This document shows positions 50,737 through 61,587 of a stretch of 64,000 bases of DNA, piece by piece. The translations under genes and the position numbers were made by a program. The DNA lies in NCBI GenBank assembly GCA_030512335.1, contig JAULSU010000003.1, forward strand, positions 558,001 to 622,000. The letters are read 5' to 3'. Source of the DNA: Immersiella caudata (lineage: Eukaryota; Ascomycota; Sordariomycetes; Sordariales; Lasiosphaeriaceae). Below the pieces are notes generated by a model. The model did not search any database, had not been told where the DNA came from, and saw only the letters and a program-made list of their open reading frames with translations. The stretch's first letter is position 1. The number at the start of each line of letters is the position of its first letter.

Positions 50737-52224
50737 ATGGCACACGCTAGCCTCTCTCGCCTCCCCACAGAGTTGGTCTGTCACATCTTCGAACAATGCA
50801 ACACACCTCAAGACCTGCTTATGCTCGGCGCAACGTGTCGGCGTCTCCGCGCCATCTTCGACGCCGAGGTGGGCCGCATCTCGTGGGCCATTGGCAACCG
50901 GACCTTGCCTGCCTTCGATCTCGCCCTCATTGCCGTCCGCGCGACCAAGATCGTATGCGACTCGCTCAGCGCTGACAATTTGCCTCCCGTCCATCATCTC
51001 TACCCCGTCCAGCGACTGAGCGGGACGAGTAGGCTTCCCACCATTGACGAATTGCGCCATATCAATGATCTCCAGCACTTCGGCCGCTGCGTTGAGCATC
51101 TCATCCTTCTCAACGCCCCGCGCCGTCAACCCGAGGTCTGGTTCGAGCCAGGAGTCACCGTGTTGCAGGCCACCGTTGGCTGGCCACGCGATCATCCGCA
51201 GTTCCCCGAAGCCCAACATCTCTGGCGACAGAGGCTCTATCGGAACATCTTTCGCCTGATGATCTGCGGCGCGTGCCTCTCTGCTCCCTACCACCAGCCA
51301 TTCTTCTATCAAGGCCCTAGCAAGCCCAAAACTCTTCACCAACCCTTGAGGAAACCTGAATCTCCAAGAGTCACGGCCAAGGAGTTCAACTTTCTACTGT
51401 GGTATCCGGTCTACTCTGGGACGTACTTCAGCTGCCTGCCCGCCGAACCCGACGAGTTGGAAGTCATTGGCCCGCTTGCTCAGTGGCTCGCGGATGACAT
51501 GGGACAGGCATCGCAGAGGGAGGGCGACACGCTCAATCGCTACGGAGAAAAGATAGGGCAATGGCCCTTGGTTATGCAAGTGTTGCATTGCATCTGGACT
51601 CTCCAGCAACTCAACACTCTCATCGCACCCGCTCTCGGCCTCCAAAGCCGAGGCGACATGTCCGTCTTCGTCCCGAGAAAAGTCAACAGAGGATCCAACT
51701 CACAGAAGAGACCAGATGAGATACCTCTCGGACTTGGCAGAACGCGGTCCATCACGGTTGTCCTCCCTGGCATATACCAGCCCGAGACTATCACGATGCC
51801 AGCGCGTCCGGGTGACCAGTTCATAGTTTTAGGCGCATCCACCCGTCACAACTTGCTCTCCAGCACTCACTCGGAGCAAATCGGGAAGACAATGACTGTG
51901 AACAAAGAGCACCTCGACACAGACAGTCAGATAATACTGTCCAAGGTGCGCCAGCACATGTCGTATTACAACCACCCAAGTTACGGCTGGCCCGCCTCTT
52001 GGAATCATCGAGTGTTCGCTTGCATCCTACAGACGAATGGTGGAATGCACCCCCTGGAGTCTAACAGGATGTTTTACGATGCTAGCAAAGGGTGGACCTG
52101 TGTTGTCTCTATCTTGGCCCTCCGCCATGATTTTGAATCGGAGCTGGAGCAGATCGTGAGGCGAAGATTGCCGGAAAACTACGGGGTGCCCACCCAAGCT
52201 GGTTCATTGCCGTTGTCCTTCTAG
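50737..52224 (+). CDS. F-box protein
   Basis: Single exon, 495 aa from the ATG at MAHASLSRLPTELV, where the F-box begins. The frame is open 35 codons upstream but that part is not conserved-looking. The F-box occupies about residues 5-45: LSRLPTELVCHIFEQC, PQDLLMLGATCRRLRAIFD. The remainder has no repeats such as LRR or WD40. It has a Trp/Pro-rich region and ends in FESELEQIVRRRLPENYG. F-box proteins recruit substrates to SCF ubiquitin ligases through Skp1. The substrate here is unknown. Confidence 0.85.
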   Translation: MAHASLSRLPTELVCHIFEQCNTPQDLLMLGATCRRLRAIFDAEVGRISWAIGNRTLPAFDLALIAVRATKIVCDSLSADNLPPVHHLYPVQRLSGTSRLPTIDELRHINDLQHFGRCVEHLILLNAPRRQPEVWFEPGVTVLQATVGWPRDHPQFPEAQHLWRQRLYRNIFRLMICGACLSAPYHQPFFYQGPSKPKTLHQPLRKPESPRVTAKEFNFLLWYPVYSGTYFSCLPAEPDELEVIGPLAQWLADDMGQASQREGDTLNRYGEKIGQWPLVMQVLHCIWTLQQLNTLIAPALGLQSRGDMSVFVPRKVNRGSNSQKRPDEIPLGLGRTRSITVVLPGIYQPETITMPARPGDQFIVLGASTRHNLLSSTHSEQIGKTMTVNKEHLDTDSQIILSKVRQHMSYYNHPSYGWPASWNHRVFACILQTNGGMHPLESNRMFYDASKGWTCVVSILALRHDFESELEQIVRRRLPENYGVPTQAGSLPLSF

Positions 52225-52459
52225 TTTTTTTTTTTTTTCAATTGGATGGTTGACAACATTCCTTGGATGGTGCTATGACGATGAACTGATGAACGCCGAC
52301 AAGACAACAGACTCAGAAAATAAATATCAGTGATTGTGCGGTTCTTTGTCTTTGGATACCTTCCATTGTTTTCCTATCGCGTGCTCCAGAAATGCAAACA
52401 GATTATTCTCCTATCCGTTCTCACAAACAACCAAAAGAGGAAACCCTAAATCTCACACC

Positions 52460-54034
52460 TCATGCCACAACCTCCCAATCCTCATCCTCATCCCCCTCCG
52501 TCGTGCCCCCCTCCACACTCAACTGTTCCACCCCCTTTACATCATCACCCTCTTCCACAGCGTCCCCTTCCACCTCCCCCTCGTCCTCCAACCCAAAAAA
52601 ACCCATCCCATCCCAACCCCCCCTCCTCTCGCAAACCCCCCACAACCCCTCCCAAGCCAACGCCACATTAAACCTCATAAAATTCTCCCATGGATCCTTA
52701 CTCAACGTCCTCGGCCCCGCAACCAACCCCCTACTCCTCTTCTCCTCCAACTCCCGTCGCGCATACCCCTCCCCGCACAGCTTCGCAAACGTATCATGAT
52801 CAATCTCCTCCCCCTTGTGACATTCACATGCGTGAGTACTTTGAGCAGGGTGATCGTAGGGGTAGTTGAACGGATACAAAACGGCCTCGGGGCTGATTTG
52901 CGGGATCATGCGGATGCCGAAGTGGCAGGGGCAGTTGTGGTAGCGGGTCCAGATTCCGGTAACGGGATCTGGGCCGGAGGGTTTCCAAGGGAGGGAGGAT
53001 AGAGGGGGGTGGAGAGAGAGGTAGATGTGGTTTGGGTCGGGGAGGGAGGTGGTGGTTGCGGCGGAGAGGAGCTGGGAGGTCCAGAAGATGAGGTGGGAGG
53101 GGGAATACGGGGTGGTGGTGGAGAGGAGGGTTATGTGGGATTTTATGGTAGTGGGGGAGGGGACGGGTTGGGGGGAGAGGACGTGGGTGTGGAGGTAGGA
53201 GAGGAGGGCGGGGTGGGAGGTTACGGAGGAGGGAGGGAGAGGGGAGGGGAGGGATTTTGCGGCGGAGAGGAGGATGGAGAGGTGGAAGTTGAGGATTTCG
53301 AGGGAGGGGAGCTCGGGGATGCGGCCGAGGGAGTGGTAATGGTCGTTTGGGGGGATTGCAGTGGGGAGAGGTACGGTGAGCTGGTTAGGGAGGGGTTGAA
53401 GGTCGGGAGGGTTGAATTGGACGCGGGCTTCGAGGGAAAACCATTTGGTGTTGGTGTAGTAGGTTTTCCAGGTCATGGGGTGGAGCTGGGAGAGATCGCG
53501 GAAGACGGGGTAGCTCATGTTGTAGACGTCGTCTTGGGAGGCGCCGGCGGTGAGCAACTGGGAGAGGACGAGGTGCACCATTTGCACGTAGAAGTAGATG
53601 TGGGTGAGAGAGTAGACGGGGATGGATGCGTCTTGGATGCGGAGGCGGATGGTGCGTTGCTCGAAGGCGACGAAGCCTAGGTCGATGAACCAGCTGCGGC
53701 GTTGGGTAGAGTCTTTGCGGAGGTAGCGTTGGACCACGGCAAAGGCAAAGCGCAGGACTCGGTCTTGATCGCCGTGGTTGGTGAGCTTGATTCGCCGGAT
53801 TGGCTTTTTTCTTGTCGTTTCGGGTGCCTCAGGGAGCGCTCGCAGGTCGGGGAGCATCCAGAATTGCTCCGAGTACTTGGATCCCAGGAGGTCGGAGCTG
53901 AAGTAGGACAACGGCAGCTTTTCGTCGGCCAGCTCGGGCATGTGGTTCAAGACATTGGAGAAATGCGAGGGGATGCAACCGCCATGTTCTCGAACCAATT
54001 CGGCAAGCAGCTTTCCGTACGAGGACTCAGCCAT
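52460..54034 (-). CDS. Conserved-looking protein of unknown function
   Basis: Single exon, 524 aa from the ATG at MAESSYGKLLAEL. The first ~230 residues look globular (YSEQFWMLPDLRALPEAPE, RSWFIDLGFVAFEQRTIRL, IYFYVQMVHLVLSQLL). A Pro/Ser-rich region follows, then a second block with CPCHFGIRMIPQISP and HACECHKGEEIDHDTF, possibly a metal site (CPCH...CECH). The C-terminus is strongly acidic. No family is recognised. Its ATG lies only 26 bp after the stop of the GTPase gene upstream on the same strand, so the two may share one transcript or have overlapping transcripts. Confidence 0.75.
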   Translation of the reverse strand: MAESSYGKLLAELVREHGGCIPSHFSNVLNHMPELADEKLPLSYFSSDLLGSKYSEQFWMLPDLRALPEAPETTRKKPIRRIKLTNHGDQDRVLRFAFAVVQRYLRKDSTQRRSWFIDLGFVAFEQRTIRLRIQDASIPVYSLTHIYFYVQMVHLVLSQLLTAGASQDDVYNMSYPVFRDLSQLHPMTWKTYYTNTKWFSLEARVQFNPPDLQPLPNQLTVPLPTAIPPNDHYHSLGRIPELPSLEILNFHLSILLSAAKSLPSPLPPSSVTSHPALLSYLHTHVLSPQPVPSPTTIKSHITLLSTTTPYSPSHLIFWTSQLLSAATTTSLPDPNHIYLSLHPPLSSLPWKPSGPDPVTGIWTRYHNCPCHFGIRMIPQISPEAVLYPFNYPYDHPAQSTHACECHKGEEIDHDTFAKLCGEGYARRELEEKRSRGLVAGPRTLSKDPWENFMRFNVALAWEGLWGVCERRGGWDGMGFFGLEDEGEVEGDAVEEGDDVKGVEQLSVEGGTTEGDEDEDWEVVA

Positions 54035-54060
54035 CTTGACGTGGTAAACCCAAAACACCG

Positions 54061-55092
54061 TCACAGTCCTAGAATCTTGTCAGAACCCATGCTCATCACG
54101 TAGAAGGGGGTGCTGTACCTCGATTCAGGGGGCAACGGAAAAGTGACAAAACGCTGCTTGAAATCATGCACCTTGGTCGCAACGTCGGTTGCGATCTCCA
54201 TAACCCCCTTGCTTTCGTTCTCTGGCTCCAAGATGATCATGTAGACAGCCCGGAGATAGTCCACATGTCGCCAATTTCTCTTCATCTTGCCATGGAGAAA
54301 TGAATCCCACCATTCTTCTATTTCCGCTTCGCTCATCTCCACGCTTGTGTCAAGGTCTTCCTCAGCTCCAGGAGCTGCCGCATCCGCCGGAGCAGGTTCA
54401 GCTACATGGCCCTTCACTGCAGCAGAACTCCTCGGAGGAGCCTGGAACAACTCCTCCGCAAGAAGGTCGAATGCTTCGCGGGTGTCCCGGGCCGACCTGG
54501 CAGAGAATTCGGGAAGGGCGAGAACCTGCCAGCGGAAGGCGCCGCCGTATTTGCACAGCTCAAATCCAAACTTGGTTTCCAGGTTATTGAACACTTTGAG
54601 TCGCTCGGGCGCCGGGATGAGGTCCATCTTGTTGACCAGAACCCAGACGCCGCGACCGCCGCGGCTGTACAAGACCTCCTCGATGTACTGGTGAAGGCGC
54701 GCAAGAGACTCATCGACCCTGTCGCTGCTGACGTCGTGGACGTAGAGGAGTCCCGCTTGTCCGCTGGCAAAGCACATCTCATCGACTTTGGGGCCAAATG
54801 CTAAACGAACGTCAATAACGATCTCTCTCTCTCTCTCTCAGGATTTCAAACTTGATATAAACTCACAAGCACTTCCATGACTAGGCGCATCCCGAAACGT
54901 AACCCTCCCCCGTCCTGCCTGTTGCATTGTGACAGTCGTGAACCAGGATGATTCCTGCCGAGTGGTTTTCCCATTGCTGGCGTGCCACTCATCGATCAGT
55001 GTGCTCTTTCCCGCGCCATCGAGACCGCAGATGACCACAGGATAATCTGTTCGGATGCTGAAGAGATCGCCAATGACGCCGGGAAGTGGCAT
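54061..55092 (-). CDS. Atypical Arf-like small GTPase with C-terminal extension
   Basis: Two exons: 55092..54867 and 54800..54061, with a 66-nt intron (GTGAGT...GTTTAG) carrying a TC/AG microsatellite. Frame agrees, 321 aa. G1 is GLDGAGKST (23-31), as in Arf/SR-beta proteins. G4 is VLVNKMDLIP and G5 FSARSA. The switch II G3 motif (D-x-x-G-G/Q) is missing: the region reads RVTFRDAPSHGSASFGPKVD. LLYVHDVSSDRVDESLARLH corresponds to the strand and helix after G3. A ~120-residue extension with a WWDSFLHGKMKRNWRHVDYL helix follows. It has no N-terminal Gly for myristoylation. Nucleotide binding is likely, while ordinary GTP hydrolysis is doubtful. It is probably involved in membrane or trafficking functions, by family only. 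Confidence 0.82.
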
Positions 55093-55587
55093 CTTGGCAA
55101 TCGCGGGGGAGGGGTTGCCAAAGGAAGAAGTGAGGTTTACTATGTGCTCCAAATTGGGTGCCTGGAGTCAAACAGCGCGTATGCAACCTTTAACTCTCTT
55201 CAAAATTGTGCTGCCTGGTGTCAGTAATGCGTACGTGTCGCATCTCGCTGGTGTGGCCAGATTTGCAGCTCCATTGCTGAGGACGACTTCTTCAGCGGGC
55301 TGCCTAGCCCAAAAATCTTGAACTTGCAGGGGAGGTGACCCTGATAGCCAATCAGCTTCAGCCATCGCAATGCTGACCTCGGGCAGCGTGTGCGGGGCAG
55401 TGCCAGACACGACACTATGAGTCAATGTTGTTTCACCCTTGAACACCAAGTTGAAAAGGACACTGCGTAACACGCAATGCGCAAGGTGAGAAAACAGGAT
55501 GGGAATGAATGGTTGGTTCTATTAGAGTTGCCAACACCAACCAGCTCTACGTTGATATGTTGTGCCCTGAATGGTGTCCCGCTCCAG
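55093..55587. other. Intergenic, nothing recognised
   Basis: Upstream of the GTPase gene and downstream of the RecQ gene. No coding frame is supported. Confidence 0.4.
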
Positions 55588-58036
55588 CTAATCGCAAACC
55601 TTTGTGAACTCTCGAAGGAGAGCCTGACGAGGAACGGTTAGCCGCTGTTGACGTTAAAAAGACTGATAGAAACACTCACCTCAAAATCATGATGCGCCAA
55701 CGATCGAAAGACGGACAACTTGTCTAGCTTCAGCTGGGAAATCCTCGGGCTCCTGATCCCAAATGCTACCCGGGCAAGCAGTCGGGGATCGTCCCGAATG
55801 GGAGTCGCCTTCAGCACTCCCTGGATAGACTCTGAATTCGTAGACGACAATGGACGGCGCGGGGGCTTGACCTGTATGCCCGTTATGCAATACGTGCAAT
55901 GCCCGCACTTCAGTTTTCCGTCAGGAAGGCCCATTCCAAAATGTTCTGCTAGCTGGAGAGCGAAGCACTTCTGGCCTGTGATCAGTTCCATCACTTCTCG
56001 CCCCCGGTTCAGAGCATCATTCTCCCGGCCCACTAGATCAGCGTATAGTTTGTCAAGAACCTCGTTTTTCTCTGCCTCGGTCGCGGGGAGCTTCTTCTGG
56101 ATGGTGTAGCGGTGTTCAATGCCCTTGGTCACCAGATTGATGTGTCCCAGCTCATGAAGTTTGTTCAACTTCCCGACGATGTTCATGCGATTCAACCCCG
56201 TGGCCTTGCACGCACCATTGACATCCATCTCGTGCCACTTCAGCTTTTTCTTGGCGTGAGATAGGATGGCTTTGGCTTCTGGAGCTTTGTCGCCTTGTAT
56301 AGCCGGAAAATATGACTTCGAAGCCTGGAACTTGTACGACGAATACTCTGGGGTCGTTGCTCGGAAAATCCCAAAGCGGAGCTCCAGCGTCGCGTAGATG
56401 ACACTCAGAGGACTGTCTCGGATGTCGTATTCTCTCCCCTGGTGGTAATGGCTGACGTTGAAGACTTCACCGACAGCACGGCCCCGCGCCTGGTTCAAGA
56501 TATCTTCAAAGAGTCCTTTCAATGAAGATCTGGATGGTAGATCTCCCCGCGCGAAAACCTCCCGAAGGTAGAAAGCGCTCGGCGCAAGGTAAAACATACA
56601 GCGGCTGGGCTTTCCGTCTCTGCCGGCACGGCCAATCTGTTGGCTGTATTCTTCGACTGTGTTCGACAAGTCCCAGTGTACGATGTTCCGAATGTCGGGC
56701 TTGTCGATGCCCATTCCAAATGCAATTGTAGCACAAATCTAGGTGAAGTTAGTCAGAGCAGAGCACACCCTCAAGACCCGCAGCAAGGTGCTCACAATTT
56801 GTACCCGAGATGCCATGAAATCGTCCTGGATTTTGGCCTTGACATCTGTCTTCATGCCGCCATGGAATGCTGCGGCGCTAAACCCTTGCTTGCAAAGGGC
56901 TGAGGCGTGATGCTCTGCTTGTTGCTGCAGTGCCACATAGATGAGGGTCGGGCCGGGGTTGGCCCGCAGGAATCTGAAAAGTTCCTCATATCGCTTATCA
57001 GTCTCGGTCTTGACCTCATGGCCAAACAAGGCACCGATAATGTCATCCGCCGCGCCCGGGGACTCGATGGTTTTGGCGTGCAGTTCGAGGCTAGATAGCA
57101 GCAAGAATGAGTAAGCGCCAAACAGATAGAGTGAAGACGGAACACTCACTTTGGCCGGTAGGGTGATGTCTTGTACACACAGGACTCGTCAATCTTAAAA
57201 GCCTTGCAAATATCCTCGGCGACCTGAGGAGTGGCGGTGGCTGTGAGACAGATGACACGCTCGGCCTTGATCTCGTCCACAAAGCGGGCAACTAAGAACA
57301 AAAGGGTTAGGACTAGGGTAAACAAAGAGGCACCGGGTCCAAACCTTTGAGATAATCTGGCCGGAAGCTGTGACCCCACTGTTGAACATTGTCAGCACTG
57401 GTTGACTCCGCTGCCCGCGCAATGATATACCTCTGAGACGCAGTGGGCCTCGTCTACCGCTACCAGCCTGATGCCCCCAGGAACATCCCGAATGGATACC
57501 ACGAAGCCTTCGTTGTTGAGGCGCTCCGGGGCACAGTAGAGGATTCGTAGCTGGGAGTTCCGGATTCTGGCGTAAATCTCTATCTGCTGGTCCCAGGTCT
57601 TCGTGGAATCAATGCTGTCTGCAGAGATGCCTCGCTTTCGGAGAGCGTCCACTTGGTCTTTCATCAGGGCGATGAGCGGCGAAACGACGATTGCGAGCCC
57701 CGCATTTTCCGAGGCCCTGCCTTCGGCGCGGTCGAGCTCCGGGAACGCAATGGCGGGGATCTGATAGCATAGCGACTTTCCCGCTCCGGTTGGGAAAATT
57801 GCGAGCGCATTGTTGCCGGCGAGAATGCTCTGGATGGCCCCGGCCTGCTCGTGTCTGAAAGCGGCGTAGCCGAATTTCTCGGTTAGCAGTCTCTGCGCCA
57901 GCGCAAGGTGCTCTTCGGCGTTTGGTGCAGAGGCGGGATGCGACGACTTTTGGCGCTTGGCGGGCCGTTCCAGCTCCTCTAGCTCCGCTTCATCAAGGTC
58001 GTCGAAGACATCATCATCGAAGTCGAACTCATCCAT
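55588..58036 (-). CDS. RecQ-family DNA helicase
   Basis: Six exons: 58036..57431, 57378..57345, 57291..57150, 57090..56796, 56738..55680 and 55623..55588. Phases agree, 723 aa. The N-terminus is acidic (MDEFDFDDDVFDDLDEAELE). Helicase motifs: RHEQAGAIQSIL (motif 0), PTGAGKS (82-88), AIVVSPLIALMKDQ, DEAH (195-198), ICLTATATPQVAEDI, AAFHGGMK, ATIAFGMGIDKPDIR and YSQQIGRAGRDG. The RQC part has the zinc cysteines (RCMFYL and KCGHCTYC) and a winged-helix-like region. No HRDC domain is evident. It unwinds recombination and replication intermediates in the nucleus. It is shorter than Sgs1/BLM and resembles the smaller RecQ1/5-like group. Confidence 0.94.
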
Positions 58037-59549
58037 CCTGATCGGTGCCGCAAGGTGACGTCGCTTGTGTCGACTCGGCTGACGAGAACGGTTGGGTGAT
58101 CATCAATCCAAATTTGAGGTCCTTGCAACGCGGGTCTCGGGCCTAACATCCAGGTGCACCTCCTGTCGAGGCCCACATGAGTCCCTGGATATGGTCCGTG
58201 CAGTGCCCTACAGTGGGGTGCAGGCCCTGATCGGAACCTGCCGATTGACAGCTCACGCCCAGCCACCCGCGTCCATCTCTCTGAGCACTCCAACTTGGCA
58301 GCGGTCACAACATCGCCTGTCAAGGCTCCTGCGTGGTGTCTTGCGGTCTGGCGAGATTTTGACTCCCAGAACTTGCAGCACGCCGCTTCCAAGCGCCCGT
58401 CCTTCCGCTCGCTCCGCTCGCTAGGCATTGCACCGCCATCTTTGCTGACGCCCGACCGCAAGCCAAGTTCGCGACAAGCACAAAAAAACGGAGGCATCCA
58501 GCGCCGCTCCGACGACTGAAGCGGAATGGCGAAACGAGCAACGCGGGGCGCCCAGAATCTGGCAAATGCCGCCACATCCACCCTGGGGAGGTTCCTCGGT
58601 CAATATTGACATTTTCTAAGAATCGTCCCATCCACCTTTTTCAAAACAACCCACAACCGATTGGTCGGCAGTGCACTCGGTATGGCCCGGGCTGCGCTGC
58701 GCGTGTTTCGCTCGACCCTCGCAGTGCAGCATCGAGATGGGAAGCCTGAGTAAGGCACCTGATGCCACGATTCTCTTCTGCCGAGCCGGGAGGATCGACT
58801 TCTCGAACAATTGCAGCCTACACGCTTGCAACCCCACAAACCACCCAATGAACGCCGGGGTAAGTGGAGATCCTTTATATTGGGTTGACACCCTCGCACT
58901 GCCTGTACTTTTTCCCCTACCAAGGCCTAATATCTACATAGGTACCTTCGTCGAATGACGGCCTATCAGCACCACGCTGCGGTCCCGGTCCGTGCTCCGG
59001 ATACGACAACTGTCGCCGAAAGCTCCAAGGTCCAAGATGACAGCCACACTCGATGAAATGATACAGCGGTCACGGCGCCGGGTTGGCCTTGTGCCTGGTT
59101 CACCCGAGATCTACCCATTCTTGGGGCCTGTCGATCAGCAATGGTTCTGGTCTTGACAATCTGGCAAGCGGGAGGCATGGAAGGTACATTGGTACGGAGC
59201 ACTCCGAGACTCTGCGCCTGACCCACGCTACCACAGCCACGAAGGGGCAACATGCTGGCACATCTTGGCCCTTTCTTGATGTCGTCCCGTCTTATCTGGG
59301 GTCACCATGTCCTCGACGAGGGGTTGGGAATGTCTCACTGACATCGTTGTGCATCGCATAGTCACGCACAATCACGGCTTGGCTTCAAAAGTTGGGAGTA
59401 TTTTTCTTTTTTCTATTTCATCATCCTGCTACATTCAGGGCGGGCCCTCAACGGCCGTTCGGCCCAGAAAACCGCAATTTGCGCCGAGAACCTCTCCCCG
59501 CTGTGCGACGAACTCACCAGGTCAGCCTGCTGACCCACGATGGAGCATC
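58037..59549. other. Long gene-less stretch
   Basis: Upstream region of the RecQ gene, then sequence without a convincing reading frame on either strand. I see no RNA gene or repeat. Confidence 0.4.
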
Positions 59550-59780
59550 TCAGGCGTTGTACTCATCGCAACGCGAAGACTTGCTTCTCAGGGGAACATT
59601 CTCGGTGGAGATATTTGGGCAGTGTGTGCAAAGGCTGTCACCGTGGGCATTGCAGCAGTCCATCTCCACCTCGGTCTTGTATGGCATGTCGCCGGCATCC
59701 GCGCCAACCTTGTGCCCTCGGTAAGCCTCCTGGAGGAAGGCCATGGGGCAGAAGTATTGGAAAATCACGGCCTGGCACAT
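59550..59780 (-). CDS. Small Cys-rich cytosolic protein, 76 aa
   Basis: Intron-free ORF, 76 codons, in good context (GCCAATATGTG). Its leader is A/C-rich like other fungal 5' UTRs, and its codons strongly favour G/C in third position. It begins MCQAVIFQYFCPMAFLQEA and has seven cysteines in a pattern C2, C11, CC (~42/43), CTHC (~51/54) and C70. That spacing resembles a widespread class of short fungal proteins starting MCxxxxxxxxC that probably bind zinc. There is no signal peptide. It is isolated between long intergenic stretches. Function is unknown. Confidence 0.55.
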   Translation of the reverse strand: MCQAVIFQYFCPMAFLQEAYRGHKVGADAGDMPYKTEVEMDCCNAHGDSLCTHCPNISTENVPLRSKSSRCDEYNA

Positions 59781-60282
59781 ATTGGCTATGTTTAAGCTTG
59801 TCTTGTGCTGATAGAGTCTTGACTCAGGTGTGTTTGTCTTCTAGTTGGTTGAAGCTTTGATGTCGAGTTTAGGCTGATGAGAATGGTGTTGAGAATGATG
59901 ATCGAGAAGCTGGAGTAAACAGAACCTCGGTGCGTTTTATATCCATTTGTTTGCTTGGTACGCTTTGTTAAGTGTTAACACAATGCTTTAAATCTCGATT
60001 TCGTTGCGCGATTGTGAATGGAGAAAGATTTCCTGCAGTCCTTGTTCCAACCGACGACTTTCTTTGACTTTCTTCGCTGAAAGCGCGATTCATATTGACA
60101 TTCACTTTCCCCCTTTCACGGTGAGGGGCGCTCCGACCCCATGCTCTCGTCCCTTCCTTTTCCAGGCTCTAAAAGAACGGTGATCCAAATCAACACCATC
60201 ATTTTTCATAGCTGCAACCAACAACTAAGAGATACTTTACCCGATCGGTTCCTATTCTTCAGAACACCCATCCATATATACA
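59781..60282. other. Intergenic, promoter side of two divergent genes
   Basis: Leader of the Cys-rich small gene to the left and of the 2EXR gene to the right. A TATATA box-like sequence lies at 60274-60279 close to the 2EXR ATG. No other feature. Confidence 0.4.
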
Positions 60283-61587
60283 ATGGGCACGGCAAGTGAC
60301 ACTGTCGACAAGATGACAGGGCTCAAGAAGAAGACCGCTAAGCAGAAGAGCGAGGCCGGCTTTTCTCGCTTCCTAGGACTACCGCAAGAGATTCAGGACA
60401 AGATCTGGGGCCACGCACTTGAGACCGAGGGCGGCAAGAAGATGATCTCCATGGAGCTTTATATTCCACCCGACCTCTGGTTAGCGCTGAGCGACCTACG
60501 GCACCCCGCTCGGGCAGTAGTTCCTCGTGACGTTCGGCTGTGTCTGGAACCGAGTGCACCCCACCAGGGCTTTTCCTTCACGTCGCGGTACCGCGACATT
60601 GCGAGCAAGTGTAAGAGCTCCTTCGAGACAGTTCGACATATTATACGCATGGCAGCGAAAACATCGTCATCTCCCCTCGTGGACAAGGGCGCGCCGAAGG
60701 CCACGCGTGTTCCAGGACCAGTCATCACTTCACCCTCGAGGGGGGGTGGCTTGTACGGCTCGTTGCGGGATGACCGGGATAGCCACACCCGCCCTGCAGA
60801 CCCCGAGGGGCACCTTGATGGGCAGAACCGGAGCACCATACCTTGAAGTCAAGGGTATCTGACGAGTGCGATGGCTACCAATTCCTCCATTACTTGTGGC
60901 CCTCGCATCTACCCAAGCTCCAGAAAACCTGTCTGATCGCCCCCTAGATCAGCCCACAAGTCACAGAGGGCAGCGGTGGGGTAAAGCTTGGTGGCCGCCA
61001 TCTAGACCAGCCTAGGGATTCGTTCCGTGGCCTATCCTGCGACTACGTCGAGGTTCTCAAGAGCTATCCAGCTAGCGGTGACGACGGATTCATCACCAGT
61101 AGGGATCTCATCGAGCGCCAAGTTTTTGACCAGGCAGAGCGACTGCAACAGCAGCTCCGCAGTAGACAGATGATGATGGCCCAGCGGCCGGGCGTCATGC
61201 CAAGCAATCTGCGTTCTAGAGCTCTCGAGGGCTACTTCTCGGGCCCGGTCAATGTGACCGTCTTGGGGTGCGTTCCTGACAAGACCCTTGAGGGTGCCAA
61301 AGTTATCGCAGGTCTCGCCAACGTTTCCGAGAAGAAGAACCATAAAATACAAGTATCCAGGCAGAGCTACCCGTGCTCTGCTGGGCTGGAGCGCGGGCGG
61401 GTGGATGTCTGACGAGGTCAGCGACACGGAGGGCTCAGACGGCTCAGACGGCTGGGAGGACGAAGAGGACGAAGAGGACTCGGACGACACTGAGGGCAAA
61501 GATTCAGAAGACTCAGGGGATGCAGAGGACTCGGATATAGAGGACTCGGACGCAGACGACGAAGACGACGAAGACCATTTGGCCTGA
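60283..61587 (+). pseudogene. 2EXR-domain gene, frameshifted
   Basis: From the ATG (MGTASDTVDKMTG) one frame stays open for 187 codons and carries the 2EXR signature FSRFLGLPQEIQDKIWGHAL near residue 27. Family-like sequence then continues in other frames: DGYQFLHYLWPSHLPKLQKT, a TAG, SFRGLSCDYVEVLKSYPASG, FDQAERLQQQLRSRQMMMAQ, NVTVLGCVPDKT, and after another frame change an acidic tail (WEDEEDEEDSDDTEGKDSED) to the stop at 61587. At least two frameshifts and a stop break the gene. The first 187 codons may still be translated. 2EXR proteins have no established biochemical function. Confidence 0.65.

Noticed and set aside
52334..53680. Long plus-strand Pro/Ser- and Gly/Val-rich open frames
   Set aside because: They are antisense shadows of the 524-residue minus gene and have low-complexity composition from its GC-skewed codons.
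54034..54061. Fusion of the GTPase with the downstream unknown protein through an intron
   Set aside because: The only possible GT-AG pair in the gap gives a 33-nt intron and shifts the downstream frame.
58616..58960. Short ORFs on both strands at 58.6-58.9 kb
   Set aside because: Frames are short, mutually overlapping and lack splice or domain support.
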